Positions 23,030 through 35,704 are shown, counted from the first letter of the stretch. The stretch: DNA of 64,000 bases from Achatina immaculata (GCA_009760885.1 CM019702.1:53791282-53855281); one strand, 5' to 3'. The notes: generated from the letters alone by a model not told the origin. Numbers and translations: made by a program.

Positions 23030-23265
23030 TTAGCAAAATATACGTCGTATAGTTACTGTGAGTAAAGAGCATGTGATAGTAAATAACATTAATCATCGCT
23101 GCGTTTATAGACTCTAAAATAAAACAAAGTCCGACAACCGAAAATTAATTCTTCAAGTTTTAATCATTAATGGTGAGCCTTTGTTCATAGTCCACCGCCT
23201 GTATCGCCACGCAGAATGCATCAAAACAATCAATAAATAAAACAGCCTAACCAAAAGAATATATT
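23030..23265 (-). pseudogene. GPCR fragment G (TM6-TM7)
   Basis: Hidden by frameshifts. The minus strand reads LFIDCFDAFCVAIQAVDYEQ and then VVGLCFILESINAAM with VIYYHM. This aligns along its length with the gene D sequence LFTVCFSPVCITVLAIAFET followed by LLGLGIVLESVNSSM and IYYHM. The TM6 proline is lost, one stop falls in the extracellular loop 3 region, and no TM1-TM5 sequence is recognisable upstream. It is a relic of another receptor in the array. Confidence 0.7.
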
Positions 23266-25439
23266 CTTTAACGTTCATCAGACGAACCGATATGTGATAT
23301 AAAAGAGTGTGTTTTCATACACAATATTACTGTCAAACAGAAACAAATCTAAAGCAAAGACTGAGTGGAATACAACACCATGTGAGAAAGAAACAATAAT
23401 TTCATATTTCTATATTTGTAAATCTAACAATATGTGGATCATATCGTATTGATACAAATTATAGCCTTTACATCGTATCCTCGGTATGCTAAATTAATGG
23501 CATGGAGACTGGGATTTTAAATCTTCCAAAAAAAAGAACAATCACAATATATGTAACAAAATAATTAGTATATGGTACATAATTATACACGGAGCCACCG
23601 CAGGAAAGATGTGATACCAAAATATATAAAATAGGAAAATAATAATGTAATAACTTCTCTGTTTTCAAGCAACATATTATTGTTCAAGTTCTCTTCAATC
23701 GAAGTTGCTTTATCTGCATTTGACTGTTTGTCATTATGGAACTTTTTATTTTCAATTTCATTATTCTTCCATCACCCACCTTTGTTTCTCTTCCATGCAT
23801 CGTCGTCTTCCTTCTTTGTTAACATCATCCTAGGAGATTTGCTGAATTTTGTTTTCTGTTCTTCTCCTTTTCATTAATTCTAATACACGTTTTCTTGGCT
23901 TATCTCTGTGCCTGTGCTACTGATTATTCTAAGGCTGGATGATATGATTATTCTATGGTTTCCCATTTATCACTTGCATTTTGAAATAATTTTTTTGTTT
24001 TCAATTAGATAATGTATTATATCGAATTTTAACTTCTATACAATTTCTTTACATAACATTCACATTCTTTCAATGAAATTTTAAGGTTTCGACTCTAAAT
24101 ATCTCAGTCAGTTGTGATTAAATATAAAGATGTCATTAATACACATATACAGAATAACTGTTGCAATGAATACTTTCATAAACTATAAATGGTGGACACT
24201 TGACGTATTCTGTGTCGAATCTTCAAATGTGAATAGAGTAATGCGGAAAGTTATGTAATTTTGTTCTGAGATTAATGAAAAATTCCATGTTAGTTTTGTT
24301 ACTGATAACATTAACTTCTTTCTTACACTCTGCCTATGTTCCTCTTCTCGTATATTTGTGTGTCTGCAGTCACCGAAAACATAATGAAAAGTAAGACTGA
24401 TGAGATATAAACTAGAATATGCTACGGTAATATAGAACAGAGAAACAAAAATAATATCAGGCTAACAAAGACTATAACACCGCAGCGGGTGTCTTACTGT
24501 AAGACTGAGCTATTAGTTAATGGTACAAAAGTAATAGTACAAGATGATGGAAACAATGTTCGTGTAATGATATTGTTTGGCACAATTGCCACAAAGTAGC
24601 ACAATTTCTTACCTTCCGTGATATGACACATGTCAAGCTCAACTGTTGGATTTACCTGACACCCCTTCCTTTCCCTAACAACCCCTATCCCCCCCAAAAA
24701 AAAATAGAAACACCCGACATAATGAAATATTATTTAGTTAATATCAGTTTACACAAAATAATACCAGCCATTACTTAACGTTACTTTCCCAAATAATTTA
24801 GCTCATGGGCAGAGAAATTGTAAAGAATTAGCACATTATTAGCAGTTACCAGAAAGTCGATTAAATATATATTCTTGAAGAGTAGGATATGAAGGAAAGC
24901 TAGTTTCATTTCACACATTTAAGTTTTATAATAACGGAAAAGTAAGTTTCACACACACTACATACTGAATTATACTGGAAGGAAAGAGCAGACCAAAATT
25001 ATAAGTGTATCATTACATTTACGTTATATATTGCAAACCATAAATTTATGGACAAGACGCACCCATGAAAACACTTTTATATTTTTGTTTGAATTTTTTT
25101 TATTTCTCTACGTTCTTATGTGCCGTGTCTTACATCGTGAGAAAGTAATCACACTCATCACACATTTTTCTTAATTCTAATCAACTTTACTAAACGTTTG
25201 TTACCAATCCACTTTGTCTATTTCAAGCTATAATAGGACTGAGGCTGAGAAAAACACTTGAATATATCAGTATAAATTAGAATATGTTTTTTGTTTTAAG
25301 AGAACAGTCATTTTTATGTTTTCTCCAATTACATTTAGCTCAAATATGGAAAAGAGTTGGTTCTGTTAGTAATAAAATACGGAAATAAATATTATTGTGA
25401 AGTCAAACATCGCCCATGCTTAATACCTTTACAAAGAGT
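23266..25439. other. no gene seen
   Basis: More than 2 kb of AT-rich sequence with no motif, repeat or coding pattern that I can support. It includes a CCCCCC-A8 run near 24,690. Confidence 0.45.
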
Positions 25440-25790
25440 AATGTCTTTTAGCGTTTTATTCCTTGGAAACATCTTTCGACTTCGCCCTGTTTTTCTAATG
25501 TCCGATCTGTCGAATACTCATCATTATTTCGTGCCGTCTCCACACGGAAGTTTGGCTGCAGTGAATCTTCACTTTGATCTATTTTTTGTCGTCATAGAGC
25601 ACTCGACCAAGCTTGTCCATCACTTGATGTCGTCCACCCATCTTCGTCGCTGTCGCCATCCTGAATTTGTCTCTTCGATCTTGCCCCCAAGAAAGGAATT
25701 TAAATATTGTACTGTGCGTCCTGAAATCTCCAAAGTATCTTAGAAGTCTTGTATTGATGATTTTCAACATGTCTTTTTTCAGTTCTAGTT
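25440..25790 (-). mobile_element. probable LINE 3' terminal fragment
   Basis: The minus-strand frame 25,770-25,579 reads INTRLLRYFGDF, resembling the RLLRYFGH block at the C-terminus of many invertebrate LINE ORF2 proteins, and ends with a basic stretch. The rest is too diverged to place in a family. Confidence 0.45.
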
Positions 25791-27227
25791 ACTTTAGGAC
25801 TTTGTTATGTGGTTTCGTTTTTTTTTGTTCGTGGGATTCGTTCATATTTACTATGTATCCAAATTTTGTGGATATACATGTATTATATGCCTCAGTTTTC
25901 TATTCTGCTGTCGTATTCAAGATCCAGGTTTCTACAACTTAAAGAGATATTGAGCATATGTAGCATTTTAAGATACATAATACCAGTTGCTGTCATATTT
26001 ATTTCGATGTAAGGATCTTCCTCGTTTTAGTGAAGGCATTTTTGTCATTTCTATTGTATCGAAACGTCGAACAAACTCCTAAACTTATTCAAGATAGAAG
26101 AGTATCAATGCAAAGTGGCAAACATACAATAGAACGTCAGATAGCAGATCTATAACTATCAAATTGTTCAACATATATTAATTTAAAGGCAAATCAACTG
26201 TTTTCACTATATTCTTAGTCAATAAGAGCTTTCTTGTCTATTTACTGATGCAGTCTTGGCCTCGTTCTTCTCTTGACAAAGCAATTTAAAACCAGAGAAG
26301 TTTCTGATCATTGTTTAAAGCTCTTGTTAAATCCTTGCGTTGGTTTAAATTTAAGGAGAAGGAGAGGGGCGGAGTGAGGACGGTGTAAGAGGTAAAATCT
26401 ATCACATGTTTCCGTCACAGCTGATTGACCTTATCTGACCATGACCTCTTCGTTAGTACCTGCAATATTAGGCACTGTCTGATACAACAGCAAATCATGA
26501 ATCTCTACAGTTGCCCGTTTTGGGTTTATACCAAAGAAACTTTGCACTGTCCCTGCTTTATAACCATAAATACATCTTAAATCTTCCGCTCGTAAATTAA
26601 TCTCCATGTTCTGACAGAAGAGATTTTAATGATCAATGTTGGTGGAGAGAATCTGGAAGGAAGTTACATTAGAATTAAAAAGTATGAATTGAATCAGACA
26701 TTTACTGATTTTCATTTCAATCATCATTCATACCTTGACTAAATATCTCTTTGAGCATTGGCAGGTATATATGTGCAAGATCTGCCAACAGGGCCAGTGT
26801 TTTTTTGAAGTGAACGAGATAAAACTATAAGAACATTAGCAGGCTAAACATCTGACATCTCCTAGGAGTTTCGGGAGTGTAGAACTAGAATATGAAATAT
26901 GCTGATATACATGCTGATATTAGCTCTGAAATACCTGATACTTTAGAGTATTTCACTTCGTGGAGCACTGGCAAGGATGAAGAAGCGAAAGTTCCTTTAT
27001 CATAAACTGTTACATTCCTCAAATCCCGTGAGGAGAGCACGCATTGATTACAATGAACAAGAAAAAAGAATTCTCTAAACAAAAGAATAAAGAAACGATT
27101 TGGACGAACAGGCATTTTCTCTCTGAAATCGGAGACTGATTTATATAATACGTGATTACCAGTGATAAATAATTTCATTGGAGTTGAGCACGTAACACTT
27201 TAAAGACCTACATTCAATTTAAGAACA
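25791..27227. other. no gene seen
   Basis: No recognised element. The short frames here lack motifs. Confidence 0.4.
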
Positions 27228-27661
27228 ATGATACATGAATCTGAAAATCATTTTGGCTCGGAACACATCGAAAATGGCGACATATGTTTTTGTTTCAAAA
27301 ACAAACAAAAAAAAACACTGGGGCATTTCATAGCATCATATTTCTTTATTTCAGTTCGATGTTACCAGTTCTCGAAAAGTTACGGGATAGTACAGAATAA
27401 AAACTTGATAATCTACACGCATTGAAGAGCATTGTTGAATACTAAGCTAAAGAATTAAAACACGATGCGAATACACATTAGGTTCTTGGTTTATTTTACA
27501 TTCTGTTTTATTATTCTCCATCCCGTTCAGAACATGTCTTGGTCATCTTCCTCGTGCTCATGACTTTGTGCAGTGAGGTATCACTTTTTAATGATAATGT
27601 TTTCAAACTGACTTCAAAGAAAACTGCATAGAAAATGCCAGTAATGTGAACAGACAGCAGA
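27228..27661. other. 3' flank of locus B, shared with gene A
   Basis: Noncoding. Part of it aligns with about 8,530-8,740 downstream of gene A (see that entry). Confidence 0.45.
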
Positions 27662-28307
27662 TTATGAATCACTAATACATGGAAGCTGTTGATTACTGTT
27701 TAGATTTGTATGTTCCGACTCTACACGAAATATAATTCGTAAAGTGTATCTGTATTTACTGCTCATGTGATAGTAAATAAACATATTTATTGATGAGTTC
27801 ACAGATTCCAGAACAAGGTGGAGACCGAAAAAGATAATTCCAATATTTAAATATTTACCATCAAAGGAAAGTTCTGGTTCAAACGCTACAGCTAACACTG
27901 TGATATATAATGGGGACATACAAACAATAAACAAAGTAGAAATCAATACAACCATCTTGGTCACTTTCTGGTTATGGCTGGAGATTCTGTCAGCTTGTGC
28001 AGGTGCTGTAGACGTCTTTCATCATTGTCTTTGTCGCTTTAATTTAAAAAAACAGTATCACAATGTTGATGACTATGATAACAAAAGCTGCCATTGGAAG
28101 GATAAAGTTGTTTAATATATTTGAAACGTTTTCAATGTTTTCATCTTCATCCATGGAAACACGACCAAGTTTACTTTTATTTCGTAATGGAGAAAACTTC
28201 ACCCCAAGTTTATGAACGACATACAGAGGGACTATAGTGACCTGGAGAATGAAGAACAAAATACTGATAATAATCATAATCGTTCTTGGAGTCATAAAGC
28301 TTTTAAC
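27662..28307 (-). pseudogene. GPCR pseudogene B, exon 3
   Basis: Clear homologue of gene A exon 3. The upstream part reads TIMIIISILFFILQVTIVPL with KLGRVSMDEDENIENVS (28,295-28,044) and the downstream part MTKMVVLISTLFIVCMSPLY with ESVNSSINMFIYYHMSSKYR (27,964-27,662). They are separated by lesions in intracellular loop 3, where the equivalent of RWRKTS reads with two TGA stops and a frame change (about 28,010-28,045). The 3' splice acceptor has also slipped by one base relative to gene A. Not translatable as a receptor. Confidence 0.85.
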
Positions 28308-28479
28308 TTGAAGAGGATAAGAAAAAAAAATTAACTAACTTTTCTTTCTTTCGTCATCTTTCTTTCTTGACATTTTCTTAAGATTTGAATCCCAGTGTTA
28401 CATATACCAAGTATCTTAACTCAGATTACCGATTGGTAAGTAGCTTTTTAGCGAATAGTTTTAGTAACCTAACCTCTGA

Positions 28480-29100
28480 CTACCCGGTGTTATATGTCCG
28501 AAAGGGCTGGAAGTCAAGCTTGTCCAGAATTCCCAGTTCCAAGTGTCCATTATGAACTGGACTGATGCTCTTTCTCCATGCCACTTCATCAGTCCATCTT
28601 CGTCTTCCCTCGCTTTCTTTTGCCCTCTCCTCTTCTGTCTCTTTCAGAATCTGTTATTTTAATCTCTTCGCTGTCCCTGACATCTTTAGCATTCTTGAAG
28701 GAACCAAATTTCCACACCGACCAGACTGCTCTGCACTCCCCTTGTGACTGTCCTTGTTCATAAAATATGATTTTTTTCAATATACCATAGGAGTCCTATA
28801 TTTCTCTGTTTCAGTGTTAAGGATTGATTGCATAAACTATTATTGATCATTTCAAACAGTATCTTAATATTTTCATGTCTGTTTCTTCTGTCTCATATTA
28901 TTAATGTCCAGAGGTATTGGAACATTTTTGACTGCTGCAATGTTTTGTTGTTGACTGTTATTTTATAACCTGGAATACCTTTCTTCTTAGAGATGACCAT
29001 AACTTTCGTTTTCTTCTCACTCAGACTGATTGGCTATTTTCACTGTCCATAAGTACCCTATTTATCAGCTAATTCTGTCAGCTTTCACAATCTCACTTGC
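28480..29100 (-). mobile_element. LINE 3' terminal fragment in intron 2 of locus B
   Basis: Minus-strand pieces read YKITVNNKTLQQSKMFQYLW (about 28,970-28,910), a polymerase thumb motif, then a basic tail RRGEGKRKRGKTKMD (28,635-28,589) and LMKWHGER. Several stops are present. It resembles the nLTR-5 type. Confidence 0.6.
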
Positions 29101-29195
29101 TTCTAATTACAGAGCACATTGATATATTATCAGTTTGTTACTCTAAAGTAAAAAAGATGCAGCCCATTTACAATCAGATTGAACAGTGTGCTTCT

Positions 29196-29198
<3 letters not shown>

Positions 29199-29244
<46 letters not shown>
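29199..29244. repeat. (TA)n microsatellite
   Basis: About 46 bp of alternating TA in intron 2 of locus B. Confidence 0.93.
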
Positions 29245-29248
<4 letters not shown>

Positions 29249-29413
29249 TGGATCTGTTTCCTCCGGCTTGGTAAAGAATCATATCACTTTAGGCACAAAA
29301 CAACTTAACAGAATTCACAACGAGTAAAGACCCGGTGCAAAACACCATAAACAAAACACGTTTTACAAAGAAACACAAATGATACATCTAATAATAAATT
29401 TTGATACTGAAAC

Positions 29414-29624
29414 CTTTAAAGGAGCTATTATGCACAAACACATTTCCAAGGTAATTACTGCTCTGATAGAGCCTCTCATTCGAGTGAAGTTTACATGTGG
29501 TATTGTAAAAATGAAGTAACACATTTTTATGTGTTCGAAATGCAACTCGGCTGTAATCACTGACGGGATGTACATAACATTTAATCCCACGAATGTTATA
29601 ACTGAGAATAGGTCAGAAACGGAT
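29414..29624 (-). pseudogene. GPCR pseudogene B, exon 2
   Basis: Homologous to the 215-nt exon 2 of genes A and D: VSDLFSVITFVGLNVM, then KMCYFIFTIPHVNFTRM and AVITLEMCLCIIAPLK. Three marks of decay are visible. The acceptor AG is replaced (TCTACATCC where gene A has TGCAGGTTTGG), TM2 LAVSD is eroded, and the key arginine of the DRY counterpart is methionine (LEMC instead of LERC). The donor GT remains. No exon 1 was found upstream. Confidence 0.83.
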
Positions 29625-29869
29625 GTAGATGAAAATAATTACATTATCTTCGACATTAATTTATACGTTATATTATGCTAATATATATTTCATATTAATT
29701 CAAGATGAGTTAATAAAGAAAAAAAAAGTAGTGAGTCCATTTTGGAAATATCTTACAATAACATTAGCCATAATAATCGATCAGGTAAAAGAAGAGAATT
29801 TCAAGTCGTATTTATCAGTATGAATTTCTACCGCTAACAAACATAGTTGACAAATATGTATTCAGTTCA
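29625..29869. other. no gene seen
   Basis: AT-rich; nothing recognised. Confidence 0.4.
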
Positions 29870-30275
29870 ATTCAAGTGCCATGCCGCGTGGCGTAGGCGA
29901 TCACTTCTCTCCACAATTCCCTGTCTTTAGACTTAATTATGAGATCCGCCGGTGACTTTCTTCCTAGCCACACTGACAGCCCAACCAGTAACGTCTCTCT
30001 CTGTCTTCCTCTGTCTCTTTTTCCTTCAATTGTTTTCAGTTGCCACAGTGTATCCCAATGTTCCTCTTCTCAGGAAATGTCCTATAAATCTCCGATCTTT
30101 GCTATAATTTGCTTTTTAACTCCGGCCCCTCTTATGACTTCTTCATTGCTTTTCTTGGCTGCCCATCGTACCTTCAACATCCTTCTTATAAACCACATCT
30201 CCATGGCCTCTATTCCTCCCTGTACTCTTTTATTCATAGACTATGCTTCATACCCATAAAACAAAATTAGCTCAG
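29870..30275 (-). mobile_element. nLTR-8 retrotransposon, 3' terminal fragment
   Basis: Minus-strand counterpart of 17,541-17,835. GCCATGCCGCGTGGCGTAGGCGATC-type sequence corresponds to RGMALELN, and TCCGCCGGTGACTTTCTTCC to the GRKSPADL block. Frameshifts are present. Confidence 0.7.
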
Positions 30276-30837
30276 TGTAACATTTAAGTACTCGGAATCT
30301 TGTTTACACTGATACGGATTTGATGCACAAGATGTGTCTCTGGAATACTAACTTGGACAAATATGTATACAAGGTGCTTTAAGTTACTATGAAAAAAAAA
30401 TCAATATTCCATCTAAAATATCATGCAGTATTTCTAAATGTATTATTTCTAACTCTGGAAAATAAATTTATAAGCTGCTACCTCTATGTGCTACCTCTAT
30501 ATTCACGATTAATGAAGAAAAGTAAAATATTATTACAGCAAAATAGTAATAATATACGCAGTGTTGCTTTTCTGGAAAATATATCATCTTATTTGGAATA
30601 TTTGCTAGGAAAGTTTAGGAACTGGTTTTGTTTTTACTAACTGAACAGATTTGCCGGTTTCGATTTCTAGTCTCCTTTAAAGTAATCTCTTTGTTAATGT
30701 GTAGCAGCTCCTATCAATGTCAATTGATGATATACTTGTAACCCTCATTTGTCTCGTAATGTTTGTTTAGACTCTATTTAAGTTCATCGACTCGATGATC
30801 TTTCAATGTTTTCTTCAGATATGGGAACACTAAGAGA
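30276..30837. other. no gene seen
   Basis: AT-rich; the frame at 30,389-30,640 lacks any motif. Confidence 0.4.
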
Positions 30838-31470
30838 TCATTCATTCATTCATATTTGCATGTCCCTTTCAAACCTGTGCCTCCCTAACAGCAATCCTGT
30901 AGGTCTCTATGTTGTGTGAAAGATGGTCTGCTGCTTATGCATCCATTTGCAGATCATCAACGATGTCTTGCAGCCATCTTCACCTTGGTCTTTCTCTCTT
31001 TCTTTTCCATATTATGTACCCTTCCAAGACGGCCTTATCTAGATTATCATGACGTTCAATGGGTCCAAAATATTTAAGTTGTCTTTGTTTAATTTCTGTT
31101 TATTAGCCAACCTTCTTCAATATTAAGTTCTTGTAGTATGGATATATGTGTTATTTTCTGTGTTCATGATATTTGAAGAATTCCTCTGTAGCATTTACAT
31201 TCAAAGGCATTGTGTTTATCAGCTGTTTTGTTAAGTGTCCAGGTCTCACAAGCATATGCTGCGATGTGAAAGATGCATGCCCTTACACATCGTTTTTTTT
31301 TTTTGTAGTTATGTCTGTTCCTCTCCACAGATTCTTTAGTTGTTTTACTATTTCAAGAGCGATAGATGTCCCCTTTTAATTTCCCTCATTGTTTCTCCAT
31401 TATTATTTAGAAATGAGCCAAGATATTAAAAACTCCCCACCTCTTTCAATTTTTTCATGAATAAAATTCA
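30838..31470 (-). mobile_element. nLTR-2 retrotransposon, 3' fragment
   Basis: Runs antisense from the CATTCATTCAT tail through the basic C-terminal tail (CATTTGCAGATCATCAACGA block) to the segment just after the YADD region (CTCCATTATTATTTAGAAATGAGCCAAGATATT), where it is truncated. Confidence 0.8.
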
Positions 31471-31729
31471 CTGCTGTCTGTAGTGGTGCACTGCCTTTAT
31501 GAAAAACATTTACGGACAACAGAGAGAAAAAGGGGACACTGTGTTTCCTGTCATCATAAAGTGTTTTTCTTCAGGTCAAAATAATATTCATGCCAAAACG
31601 AATGTACTTCACTATCTGTTGTGCCTACATAATTCTCTTCCTCTCTGGTGCCCCATGGGACGCTGTGAACATACTAGGTGTAATATTTTCTCCGTGGAGA
31701 AACAAAACAATTTTTGGTCTAGTTTGAAC
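31471..31729. other. no gene seen
   Basis: The frame at 31,499-31,765 has no motif; its 3' part overlaps GPCR fragment F. Confidence 0.35.
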
Positions 31730-31990
31730 TACAGAACCAGAGTAAGTCGAGAACATTTGTTTTAGGCCAGTCATTTTGTCTTGATATTCGCCGCCTTTTT
31801 GCCACTATTATCTGCACAAGAATACTAGTAATTCGCATACAGATAAGGGAAAAGTGAAGGAAGTTGTCAGCTGCTCCCTCACAAACTGATGTTAACATCC
31901 AGTACATGAAGATAGCCAAAATGGTTGTGTTGATCTCCAGTCTCTTTATTTCTTGTTTCATTCCTCTGTCTGTCGATTCCCTCGCCATAG
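31730..31990 (+). pseudogene. GPCR fragment F (TM5 end to TM6)
   Basis: On the plus strand the sequence reads TIICTRILVIRIQI (end of TM5), then a stop, then KLSAAPSQTDVNIQYMKIAK (intracellular loop 3) and MVVLISSLFISCFIPLSV (TM6). This aligns with VICTVILVVQLQ, AAPAQAD and MVVMISTLFTVCFSPV of gene D. It is on the strand opposite to genes A to D and truncated on both sides. The open minus-strand frame over the same bases is its antisense shadow. Confidence 0.72.
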
Positions 31991-33597
31991 GCCTTGCTGA
32001 ATGGTTTTAACATATATGTTAAACACATACACACGTTATTGGCATAATTATTCTTACATATATACTTATATACTATCACGTGAGTAGAAAGTACAGAGAC
32101 ATATTTAGGAACATCTTCTTCTGGGATTATACATCGAAACAGTCACAATGTCGCTTTGCTTCTTAAGAAGGCTATGTGTAAAAGATCGAGTGGAAGCTGA
32201 ATGTGGAAGCTGAATGTGGCAGCTGAATGTGGAGGCTGACTATGAGAAATGTACTGAATTCAGTATTTTGTGAGTTATAATTGTTTTTCTTTCTTCCGTC
32301 TTGTCGTTCTTTTTTCTTCTTCTGCTAAATTTAATACAGTGTTTATTTTCTGTTCTGAATTTATATTTGGAATGACCTGAACGTTTTTATATAAATATCT
32401 CATTGACAACAATTATTGTGGAAGATAAAATACTGCTAGCACTGGAAGCAATATATACACGAATCTGAAACAGAATATGACATACAGTACCGTCTGTCCT
32501 GTGCTCTTGCTCTGTCAACCTCGAACTATCAGTGAGATGCCATGCATGCAACCAAAAAGCGAGAAAAAGGTATAATGTTTCGCCAGCAGCGTTCACCGCC
32601 ATGGGGAATTTAATAACACCTGTCCCGTTAGCCGGGCTGGGCCTGTTTTTATATCTAGCACCTGAAAAGTAGGAGACGGTCCTGTTCGGGTATTCCTCAC
32701 CGACCCTAACTTATGCCGTTAATCATTTCTCATTGAGGCCTATATCTGACAAACTCTTCTGTTCGATTCATCTTTTTCTTCTATCTCCTTGGAACTCAAG
32801 CTGGTGTTCTCTGCAGTCGATGCGGCGATGATCTTGAGGGACTGCTTCGTATCGGTTTGGGAACGTGTTATTGCAGCTATATTTTCAGTCCTTGATGAAG
32901 AGGAGGTACTTCGTGACGCTAAGCTTGTGAATGTAGTAGTTCCCACTTGGGTGCCAAAATCTGTAGCAGGATAAGTGTCAGTGTTAGTGTATTACAACTA
33001 AAGTTTCTCTCTGTTCTGAAATTGTTATTTATTTTTTATGATTATTCAATATTTCAGTGGTGCCCCAGGTTTTTTTAGTTAAAACAGAGAACTTCACACA
33101 AAACTTCACGCAGAACTGAACACGTCATTACAGGTTCCAATTCAAGTCTAGACTTCCATAAGAATTAAGTGACATTTAATGATGGTAATTGTTCACCGAA
33201 TGATAAAAAGCATTGCCCTCAGTTAATCGTGTCAAATGAACTGCAGTAAGTAAAAAAAATCAGATAATACTTCAATTAATTGCAAATATCACACAACTGG
33301 TTAATATCGTCAGTTGATCTGCAGTGGGCATAATTCATTTTTGAAGTCTTCACAAGTCTCTCAAAGGTAAAAGTCAGCGATGTTCTGCTGATAACAACAA
33401 GTTAATGTGTATCATGTGATCAGTATAGCCATTCTTGGATCTGGGAGAAAACGTCTACTTAATCGTTACATACTTCAGCTCGATAAAGAACATTTGCGAC
33501 CATCCTTGTCCACTACATTTCAGGTTTGGTTAATCTCTGCCCTAGCCTTCTTCAGGATCCTTCGACCTTCGGTTGAAACTGCTTGACACTTCACTTA
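31991..33597. other. no gene seen; possible 5' end of an unidentified element
   Basis: A triplicated AGCTGAATGTGG motif lies near 32,191-32,240. The stretch 32,600-32,720 is unlike its neighbours (GCCGGGCTGGGCC and GGAGACGGTCCTGTTCGGG). The minus-strand frame 32,946-32,740 is Ser/Thr-rich (SRSTSSSSRTE) without a domain. It could be the 5' end of a retrotransposon, but I cannot identify it. Confidence 0.3.
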
Positions 33598-33765
33598 GGC
33601 TCTGTCTGTCTGTCTGTCTGTCTGTCTGTCATCTGGTTATGTCTACCTTCTGCCCAGTCTCTTCAAGTCTGTCTGTCGCCTGGTCATGTCTACCTTCTGC
33701 CCAGCCTCTTCTCAGTCTGTCTGTCGTCTGGTTATGTCTACATTCTACCCAGCCTCTTCTCAGTA
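33598..33765. repeat. (CTGT)n run plus ~48-bp minisatellite, 3 units
   Basis: A CTGT microsatellite is followed by three copies of a unit containing CTGGTYATGTCTACCTTCTG and CCCAGCCTCTTC. The last copy is diverged. Confidence 0.85.
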
Positions 33766-34009
33766 CTGGATGAAGATGGGTTTGAGCATTGCATCTTTAT
33801 TAGAATGTCATGGGGACTATACAGTTCCTTGCCCGTTTCGCCAGGGGTACTAACGGAGAGTTGAAACTGGGTCTTTTTTAGCTATGGTTCATCAGTCCTG
33901 GCTCTTCTATGGCTGCCTAACTACCAGACCGGACAGCGTCTTCATCTTTTCTGTTGTCCGATAAAGGGAATTTAATGCATCAAGATGATATACGCTTGTG
34001 AACATAATA

Positions 34010-34345
34010 TATATCTCTCTGAACCTTAAGTGCCCAGGGCACATGGGGCTTCCGCAAGGGTTTTCCATAAATGCCTGTCCTTTGCCTATTTTTTTGCTCT
34101 TGCCCAAGTGCGCCCTCTATTGTTCAACATCCTCTCTGTTGTTCTTCTCCATATCTCTTTTGGTCTACCCTTACTTCTGTTCCCCTGTGGTGTCCAACTT
34201 AGTGCTGTTTTTGATAGTGAGTTATCAGTCATTCGGAGCACATGTCCCAACCATCGCCAGCGTCTTTCCTCAATAATTACTGTCAGTGGCTTCATCTGCA
34301 TCTCTGCCAACAAGATGTTATATGTGGACATAATATAATATAAGA
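34010..34345 (-). mobile_element. nLTR-6 retrotransposon, 3' terminal fragment
   Basis: The minus-strand frame 34,331-34,086 reads RRWRWLGHVLRM, then RSKGRPKEIWRRTTERMLN and RTWARAKK. This is the well-known C-terminal tail of a widespread invertebrate LINE ORF2 type. No polymerase is attached. Confidence 0.8.
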
Positions 34346-34714
34346 GTTATATAACAGATAAAACTGGCCGTCGGATACAATCAGAACTTACGTAGTCTGC
34401 AGTTCGATAAAGAGAACTTATTATTGCATCGAAGTATTTGAACTTAACACTCTGTGAAAAATAAACTGCAATATACTTTAGGGTTGGATAATTAATTAAA
34501 ATGTTTCAAATTAATCACATAAAGTAAACCACTGAGTAGATGTTGCATTGCATTGTTTCCAACGTTTAATTACTTAGATACAGTTTAGTAAATGTACGTA
34601 GTTTTTTTCATATTTTTCAGTGAAACTTGGAATCTAGTCTACTGAATGAAATGAAAACACATATGTTATATATTAAAAATAACAAGAAAAGCACTCATTC
34701 ATTCATCTTTGCCA
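34346..34714. other. no gene seen
   Basis: AT-rich; nothing recognised. Confidence 0.4.
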
Positions 34715-35348
34715 TTTATTTATTTTTTAGAGTTTCACGTGCTCGACCACTTTTTCTTCGGCTTGTTGTGTTCCACTTGATAGCTTGTTTGGGGATTCTC
34801 TGATTGTTTCTCCTAATCACGTGACCGACATATGCCCATCTTCTTTTTCTGATCACCCATGAGACAGGTTGCTGTTTGCTCATCTGTCTTATCTCTGTGT
34901 TGTTTTTGAATTCGTTCCACTTTATACCAAATATTTTCCTTAGCCATTTGTTTTCTAGGGATTCTAATTTCTTGACTATTCCTTTGTTGTTTTCCAACTT
35001 CCACATGCGTAAAAGAGAGTGGATATTACATTTGAATTGAATAATTTTAATTTGGATTTTGTGCTTATAACTTTTGAATGCTTACATTCTCAAGTTTATT
35101 GAAGGTCAATGCTACTTTAGCAATTCGAATTCTAACTTCCTTTCTGGTGTCACATCTGGTCTATGTAGCTGCCGAGATATGCAATATTGTTTACTTCTTC
35201 AAAAGCTGTTCCTTCTACTTATATATGTTCTTCGTGGTTAATGGGAAGTTTCATTTTATTTTTGTTTTATCCGTGTTAATTTCAAATATTATTTTACTAG
35301 CCATTGAGGGCACGATATCTGTTTTTACTTCCATTGATTTCACATTGT
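34715..35348 (-). mobile_element. nLTR-1 retrotransposon, 3' fragment
   Basis: The minus strand carries KWNEFKNNTEIRQMSKQQPV, WVIRKRRWAYVGHVIRR and QAIKWNTT (35,006-34,716), with further upstream polymerase sequence to about 35,340 that matches the copy at 50,275-52,335. It stops exactly where a plus-strand copy begins, giving a head-to-head arrangement. Confidence 0.8.
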
Positions 35349-35704
35349 CATCAAGTGGAATTAATTCAAGAACAATGCAGAGATAAGACAGATGACTTGA
35401 ACAACAACCAGTCTCATGGGTGATCAGGAAAATGAGATGGACATATGTTGGTCACTTGATGAGAAGAAATGAGCAGAGAATCCCAAAACAAGCTATCAAG
35501 TGGAACACAACAGGCCGAAGAAAAAGAAACAGACCGCTTAAAACTTTGAAGAGGACATTATTAAGAGAGGCCAAATTAACAAGCATAAAATCCTTTGATG
35601 AGGTTGAAAGACTCGCCGAAGAAAGGAAAAATTGGCGAACTACTTTGCGAGCCCTATGTGACTTTGAACGGCACGGGAAGGATATAAGATATAAGATAAG
35701 ATAT
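35349..35704 (+). mobile_element. nLTR-1 3' end (duplication copy 1)
   Basis: Begins at CATCAAGTGGAATTAATTC (the KWNEF block) and runs through RKMRWTYVGHLMRRNEQ to the RALCD tail and ATAAGATATAAG end. It is part of the tandem duplication with 37,324-37,679. Confidence 0.8.

Noticed and set aside
31719..31988. 89-residue minus-strand frame starting MARESTDRG
   Set aside because: Its sequence mirrors the antisense frames over GPCR exon 3; the true coding sense is GPCR fragment F on the plus strand.
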